The position numbers and the translations under genes are program-made. From assembly GCA_034440575.1 (NCBI GenBank), contig JAOTOL010001510.1:434001-498000 (forward strand): a stretch of DNA of 64,000 nucleotides, written 5' to 3'. Every line of letters starts with the position of its first letter. The stretch's first letter is position 1. Shown here piece after piece: positions 58,001 through 64,000 of this stretch. Source of the DNA: Imbricaverruca yamaguchii (Eukaryota > Arthropoda > Thecostraca > Neoverrucidae). The notes under the pieces are model-generated. The model was not told the DNA's origin, did no database searches, and saw nothing but the letters and a program-made list of their open reading frames with translations.

Positions 58001-59422
58001 AAATAGACATCATGGTAAACATTACACCCAAAATGATTGATACATGCTGGCAAACGAACTCCAATAACTTTATGTAGCCAGATACACAGGCGCCGTTTTC
58101 CAGGTGGAACTGTTCGATCACTATGACGATAACTGACATTTTGAAGCTTTGGCCAGCCTAAGCCAACTGCAAACGCCTACAGCCTGTAAAATTGCAATGG
58201 TGTGGCCAAAGCAAGTCCTGCTCTGTTATTGGCAACACTGTGAGCAAACATTAAAATTGATTTAGTGTGAAGCCACGGGAGACAACCCTGTACGATATCG
58301 TTTACCTATTGGGAATTATCTTTAGGAAAGGTTAAACAGAAAATCGAATGTAATTAATTAATTTAACCTACGAACACTTCAAACCATTCCTTGAAACTAA
58401 CGAAATTTGTGAAACCATGTTTGCCACTTTCGGGCAAAGTGGGATAAAAGTAGACAGGGACTGAAAGTAAGGCCTCCGCCAGTCTTATGCGGCCGTAGCT
58501 AATTGTAACCAAAAGGTGGATAAAGCCAGATGCAAGAACAAAATGATCGATGTCACAGTGAGAAATGATATTCATTGAAGATTCATTCAATTGCCCATGT
58601 TACATCAGGTTTGATGCAGACAAGAGTATGTTCTTGGAACATTTTGAAGCCATCTGATTCCAACACCAGATCACTTCACAAGAGTACCGAATAGGTGGAG
58701 AGTGCTTCAGCTCAGAAAACCGAGGACGATAGTTAAACCTTCAGGAGTGGGACTTCGGTTCTGATGAATATCGACTCAGCTATTTTTTCCCTTTGATGCA
58801 CGCTGATTTGTTTTGTTTAACTTGAAAGAGTCGGTTGCGACATCGCCGAAATCAGGGTGATGTTCTATGATGTGATCCCGTCATGGTACTTCCTACATAC
58901 GTAGGATGATACCTTGGTATCATGGTTTCCCAGCGTTACTCAGGCGACCATTGCATCTAGCCATCATCCAGGTCTCTCCTACGTAGGTTCGCTGGAAATG
59001 GATATTTGTTTTTCATGCAACAGGTTTGAAGAAAAATATCCTCTCCAAATCTCATCATCCAGAAAATGCCCTTTCCACATCCACATCCATGAGACATCCA
59101 TGGTGCAAATCCGGCTTTGACGAATACTGTCTTTCTCTTTGGCGGCTGAGCAGGAGTCGAGCTGACCGTGTTTGCAAATACATGCTGTGCAGTGAATGGA
59201 TGTCTCATTGGATCGTGGCAGAATGGCACGCAAATTACTTTTATTTCTGTAATACATAACTATACCAATGTCGCAATTCCCATCTCTTCGCGATGTGAAG
59301 GAAACCAACTGTATCCAGGCGGTTCAAGCCATGACTTTAACCAACTAAAGCCAATGAGTGGCGTAAGCTCTTCAACCTTGGTTGATTTGATTACCCAGGA
59401 GGGACAGGGCACGTGAATTGGA
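55086..59422. other. Long region without a recognised gene
   Basis: Short frames only. 57580-57790 carries short degenerate repeats ('tgccccyyttgg', 'gcctcttggaagaaa') similar in style to the 1220-1410 stretch. No exon with paired splice sites and a recognisable domain was found. Confidence 0.45.
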
Positions 59423-59713
59423 CGGCCATTGCAATATCACGCTTGACAGCCGGGAAGGCCACTGTAAAATCACACTTGGCAGCCAGTAAGGTCACTGTAA
59501 CATCAAGCTTGGCAGCCAGGACGCCACTGTAACATTACACTTGGCAGCCAAGCAGGCCACTGCAACATCACCCTTTGCAACCAGGAAAGTCACTGTAACA
59601 TCACCCTCTGCAGCCAGGAAAGCCACTGCAGCAGCACACTCGACAGCCGGGAAGGTCACTACATCACGTTTGGCAGCCAGGAAGGCCACTGTAACAGCAT
59701 GCTTGGCAGCCAT
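59423..59713. repeat. 33-bp minisatellite
   Basis: About nine units of the type 'aaggccactgtaacatcaca' plus 'cttggcagccagg' occur, with moderate divergence. It is followed at 59733-59778 by a copy of the dispersed motif. Confidence 0.92.
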
Positions 59714-61834
59714 GCCAGGAGTCTCGGTTGGATACTTGAGGCGCATCGACTGCGTTGGTCATACAGCGCCCATTCATGAGTCTCGTGCCCAGGGCTAGGT
59801 ACCTCAGCAATGTGACAGGATTTGCACGAAGTCAGGCATGATGTGTTTGTTGCTATGTCATTAAAGCACAGCCGTTCAAAATTGCGCATGTGATGTGCCC
59901 TTCAGCAGCATAACTAGGTCACTGAAATCAAAGGAACCAAAAAATGTGTAATTATTATACAATTTAGCACAAACACTTCTGTTACAAGTGGATTCAAAAT
60001 TTCAACAAACAAGACAACACTTCAATCTCATCCCTCAGATCAATGTAGTTTACAGTTACGAAATTTCTTCGAATTCTAGGTCTGCACGTATTCAGTGCAT
60101 ACAAAAGAGATGACAACCATGAAAGTAGAACGAAACCCAGATTCAGGAGACGTTGAGAAAGGCACCGTCTGGCTGCTGCGAAGCCCTAACTATGCACCGG
60201 CTCGTTTCATGAGGCACGGGTGTCAGTGCCCATGCACCGATGCGTGGGCGCAACTGTCGGGTGCCCACGCATTGGTTCGGGTCACGCACCGAAGAAGCTC
60301 TAAGCACAACCAAGCAGAAAGTACTTTTATGCAGCGGGCATGTATCGCTCACATGCTTGTTTTTCAGCGAACAGTTCATCCGTCGCTGTAAATAAGCAAC
60401 CTAATTCCAACGCTCCGCATCCCCCCATGCAAGCACCTCTCCCATTCCGTCGGTGAGGTTCCATGTATTGCTCCACTGTAAGAAGCGCTGTCGACAGAAC
60501 TACTGTAACTAGCTCAACAAAAGCCATGTAACAATGCTAAATACGTCCTATGATAAAAGCTTCTATGCGGCATTGCTTCTGCAGATGTTACCACAAAAAA
60601 AATCGGCATAACATTACACATACGTCATAAAAATCCGGTTCCACTGTACGCGCCATGCCTTATGAGAGACATACCCAGCATTACTCTTATACAACAAAAC
60701 GCATACTTCGAAAAAATTGCCTTGCAGCGTCTCCTGTGTTAAGAGGAAAACTTCTGAGCCTTGTTTCCACCGGAGTAAAATCCTGGCTTCACGTCTACGC
60801 ACCAGGACTTCCTTTATTTTCCCAAGGGAAACCTTTGGCTCTATCAATCTTCCATGGATCCATCTAATGTGAAATTATTTTATCCAGAAAGAAAATTCGC
60901 CAACTTGGTTTGCTCGACTGCCAAACTGCAAACATAGATTCCTTGATTATTGGAACTAAAGGGCGAACCAATAACAAAACCACAAGGAGCCCGAAACGTA
61001 CAATGATGCTTGCTATATGTCATACCCACATGAGTAGCATCAGATACAAATGAAATGCAGAAGGCGTGTTTTGTAGCGCATAATGCAGAAGTCGCGCAGT
61101 CTTCATGCAGTGCATCCAGTGCATGAAGACTTATCAAGACATTTCACGCTGAAGTAATGGTATCTTGAAATGAAGAAGTACCGTAAAGACTTGTTGCACA
61201 AGTCGCGCAGAACACAACTGAAGTCTCATTGCTCAGTGGAAGGAATTTCGCGTAGAAGCTAGCGTTGCCGTTTCGCTGATGGTGGGCAGTTCCGGTGATA
61301 GCACGTGCGGCCGCCGCCCAGGAAGCCCGATGGCCCGGGGAAGAGGGGATGGGTGGCGGATGGCCGTTGCACGGTAAAATCCGTGATTACACTAGTGCTT
61401 GCAGCAGATACTGGAAAACAGAGGAAAGCGCAGGTTCACTATATTCTCATCCCTGGGGTAAAAACATGATGATTTATGACCCTTGATCTAATAGTCCAAA
61501 TGATGGATGCTTACCTTCTCCCATCCTCCTCGAGTAGTCACCAATACGTAGAGAAGATACAGATCAACATCCTTCCCACTGATCTTTGGAGTGTGTTGGA
61601 AGGCAGTTCTGAAATATGGGGACAGTGTCACATGCTGCATCACTGGACACAGAAAATGGAGGTCCTCCAATAAGCTACATGCTCTGAAGCCTGAATCTCT
61701 GATCAATACAAGCATCCTTCATCATTGCATTTATAAGAGCAACAAACAACAAATCAACAATCAAGTATGCAAAGGTAAGCATACTTCCACAAAATATGAT
61801 GGAAATGCTTACTGCACAGCATATCTTGGATTTG
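59714..61834. other. No recognised gene
   Basis: AT-rich; frames up to 98 codons without a recognised domain. Near 61095-61130 there is a short inverted pair 'cttcatgcagtgcatccagt'/'gcatgaag'. Confidence 0.45.
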
Positions 61835-61939
61835 TAAGTTGCTGTGCATTTGGATGATACTGGCAGAGGTTGGAGTTGGATAATTGCATAGGTGTGTGGT
61901 GGAATAATTGCATTAGTGTATGTGTGGTGGGATAATTGG

Positions 61940-61998
61940 TTGGTTGGTTATTTGGGCTTACAGGCACATCAACTGCAATGGCCATACAGCACCCATTG
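61940..61998 (+). repeat. Dispersed motif, copy in foldback left arm
   Basis: 'ggttatttgggcttacaggc' followed by 'acatcaactgcaatggccat' and 'acagcacccattgg'. The copies at 62690-62742 and 59733-59778 align over the full 45-60 bases. Confidence 0.75.
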
Positions 61999-62269
61999 GT
62001 GGGATAGTTGAATAGGTGTATGTATGGCAGGATAATTGCATAGGGTTATATGTGGTGGATAATTGCATAGATATCTGTGTGGTGGAATAATTCCATAGGT
62101 GTATGTGTGGCAACAATGCAAATGCACAGCCTGTGTAGATGGAAATGTGCTTCTTGACAGGAAAAAAAACATCTGAACAGCCACTTCAAAAGGTAATAAA
62201 AGAAGGTAGTAGGACACAGTTAATTGTTCTGAACACCAGCATGAGCACACAGAGCAAAAGGAGGGCCTT

Positions 62270-62353
62270 GGGTACTTCAGGATTGGTTTGGACATTCTGA
62301 GTTAGCAATGTAGGTACTTCAGGATTGGTTTGGACATTCTGAGTTAGCAATGT
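62270..62353. repeat. Tandem duplication of 42 bp
   Basis: 'ggtacttcaggattggtttg' plus 'gacattctgagttagcaatgt' occurs twice in a row. The right arm of the foldback (63319-63358) carries only one inverted copy, so the duplication is younger than the foldback. Confidence 0.9.
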
Positions 62354-62689
62354 CAGTGTAAAACTGATTTAATAGCCACTGAACTGAAACAACTGAATTG
62401 AAAACTGGAAACTGGTCAAAGTACCCTGAAGTCCAAATAACTAACTAACTAATGACCACTTATGTAGACCAATCCTGTCAGCATACTTCAACCAACCTTT
62501 TGCCTTGAGACTCTCATTCACCAGTCTGTTGCCCCAAAGTCCAAACAAATCACACCCATGTCAATATGAGGTTGAAAGTCAGGTCATTTTAGGTTTTTTC
62601 TTCTAATTTCATTGTCCCAATAGCCAGTTTCAGCTTGGGTGCCCAATTGGAAAATTACTGTTCAAAAGTTTATGATTCATTGATCAAGT

Positions 62690-62742
62690 ATTTTGGCTTA
62701 GGGGCACATCAACTGCTACTGGTTATATAGCACCCATTCAAA
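62690..62742 (+). repeat. Dispersed motif, second copy in foldback left arm
   Basis: 'ttttggcttaggggcacatc' followed by 'aactgctactggttatatag' and 'cacccattc'. Confidence 0.7.
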
Positions 62743-63575
62743 AGTTAATCGAAGAGTAGGAAATTAAAGTTTAGAAAGCATAATACATCAGTTTCCGTGA
62801 AGTTTCCATGCACCTTCAAATAATACCAACAAAAAATATGTGTCACTTTCTTATCCTTTGATGCCTTCCATTGTGTTACCACATGGAGTGCAAAAACAGC
62901 AAAGGATGTGTATATGCATATATATATATATATCCTTGACTGTTTGTGCACTCAATGTGGCAATACAATGGAAAGCATCCAATGATAGGAAAATGGCACA
63001 CAATTTTTTGCTGCAGTTATTTCAAGGTGCATGAAAACTTCACTAAAACTGAAATATTACACACTTTAAACTTTAATTTTATACTCAGTCATTCACTTCT
63101 GATCCGTACTAATCCAATGAGGCATCTAAGCCCAAACTGATTTGGGGGCAATGCAATAAGGAAAATACTGAAAAGAACATAACTATTTCAACCTCATATT
63201 AGCATGGGTATGATTAATTTAGACTGAGGGGCAACAAACTGGTAAATGTGAGTCCTAAGGCAAAAGGTTCATTGACATATGCTACGATTGGTCAACTTCA
63301 GGGGTTATTAGATCAGCATTGCTAACTCAGAATGACCAAACTAATCCTGAAGTACCTACAATCCCCTTTTGCACTGTGCATATGCTAGTGTTCTGAACAA
63401 CATCTAACTGCCCTACTATCTTCTTTTATTACATACTGAAGTGGTTATTCTGGTGTTTTTCCTGCAAAAAATAACATTTACATTCACACAGGCTGTGCAT
63501 TTGCATTGTTTCCACACCTACACATATGCAATTGAATTATCCTGCTCCAACCTCTAGCAATATCACCCAAATGCA

Positions 63576-64000
63576 TAGCAACACAACAATTCTCTCCTAA
63601 CCCAGAAACAAAAAATATTACCTTGATGCTGCTAGCCTGCTAGGTAGGTAGGCACCTACCTAAGTGGGTAGCTAGATTATAAGAGTTAACACATAAAATA
63701 TGGATCCATATGAACAGAAATTGGGTAGATGAAATGAAGACAGGCAGTGGCACACCATTCCTGAAAGCACTATCACTACAAAATGGCCTGCAAGGACACA
63801 GAATGAAAATAAACTTACCCTCTGCCTCCATGAAAACCCTTCAGATCAGAAAGGAAAGCATCTGCCTCTCTCCTGTACTCCAAAGGGTCTTTGTTCAGAA
63901 GTTGTGCCATTATTCTAGTTTTCAGACACAAACAGCTACAAACATGTTGAACTGAAGCTTAAGAAAAGATAGTCTTCCATCGATGTTGATGTTCTTTCGG
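63576..64000. other. No recognised gene to the right edge
   Basis: AT-rich. A small (GGTA/GGTAGGTAG)n run lies at about 63641-63655. Short frames have no recognised domain. Confidence 0.5.

Larger units (their letters stand above)
61835..63575. repeat. Large foldback (inverted repeat) around 62921
   Basis: The left arm (about 61835-62908) and right arm (about 62934-63575) are reverse complements at roughly 80-90% by eye. Examples are 'aacaatgcaaatgcacagcc' (62113) against the complement of 'ggctgtgcatttgcattgtt' (63491), and 'gaagtttccatgcaccttca' (62797) against 'caaggtgcatgaaaacttc' (63024). A (TA)n run sits at the centre. The left arm has extra material at about 61890-62095 and 62690-62745. 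Confidence 0.88.

Noticed and set aside
60095..60391. 98-codon plus-strand frame
   Set aside because: No domain, no splice or promoter support, and the length is within chance expectation for the region.

Overview
This is a window of animal nuclear DNA, most likely from an arthropod and perhaps a crustacean (a low-confidence guess). Support comes from spliced genes with GT-AG introns, GC-rich exons in a more mixed background, many microsatellites and minisatellites, a non-LTR retrotransposon family, and a selenocysteine-containing glutathione peroxidase. Nothing looks bacterial. Most long open frames here are artefacts of simple repeats or antisense shadows of real exons.

Two genes can be read with confidence, and they converge. 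On the plus strand a GPx1/2/3-type glutathione peroxidase occupies 9052-13364 in four recognised exons; its first exon was not found. It has an in-frame UGA at the catalytic position (9117-9119) and a SECIS-type hairpin in the 3' UTR (about 13420-13480). On the minus strand the homologue of ARID2/Bap170, a PBAF chromatin-remodelling subunit, runs from 45126 down to a stop at 16857-16855. Twelve exons (one a tentative 51-nt microexon) have compatible splice phases. They encode the second half of the ARID domain, the helical-repeat region, an RFX-type winged helix, low-complexity linkers, two C2H2 fingers and the conserved C-terminal domain. The exons for the N-terminus and first half of the ARID were not found and probably lie beyond the window.

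Layout: 1-5160 holds degenerate minisatellites and an old LINE fragment (about 1785-3600). 5160-8510 is a longer LINE of the same family, minus strand, broken by two frameshifts. 8818-13480 is the GPx gene. 13719-14213 is a nonautonomous hAT-like element with a perfect 8-bp target duplication. 16289-45126 is ARID2, with a GA tract of about 500 bp, a LINE fragment, a second hAT-like element and a tRNA-like SINE in its introns. 45127-64000 has no confidently recognised gene. It contains a tandem segmental duplication (47094-48998) carrying a third hAT-like element, a composite microsatellite of about 0.9 kb, GGAGCC-rich clusters, a second SINE copy and a large foldback (about 61835-63575).

The most unusual pattern is that most recognised exons have a tandem array close to a splice site. 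In the clearest case the array is made of the exon-intron junction itself: six copies of a 41-bp unit at 9184-9429.
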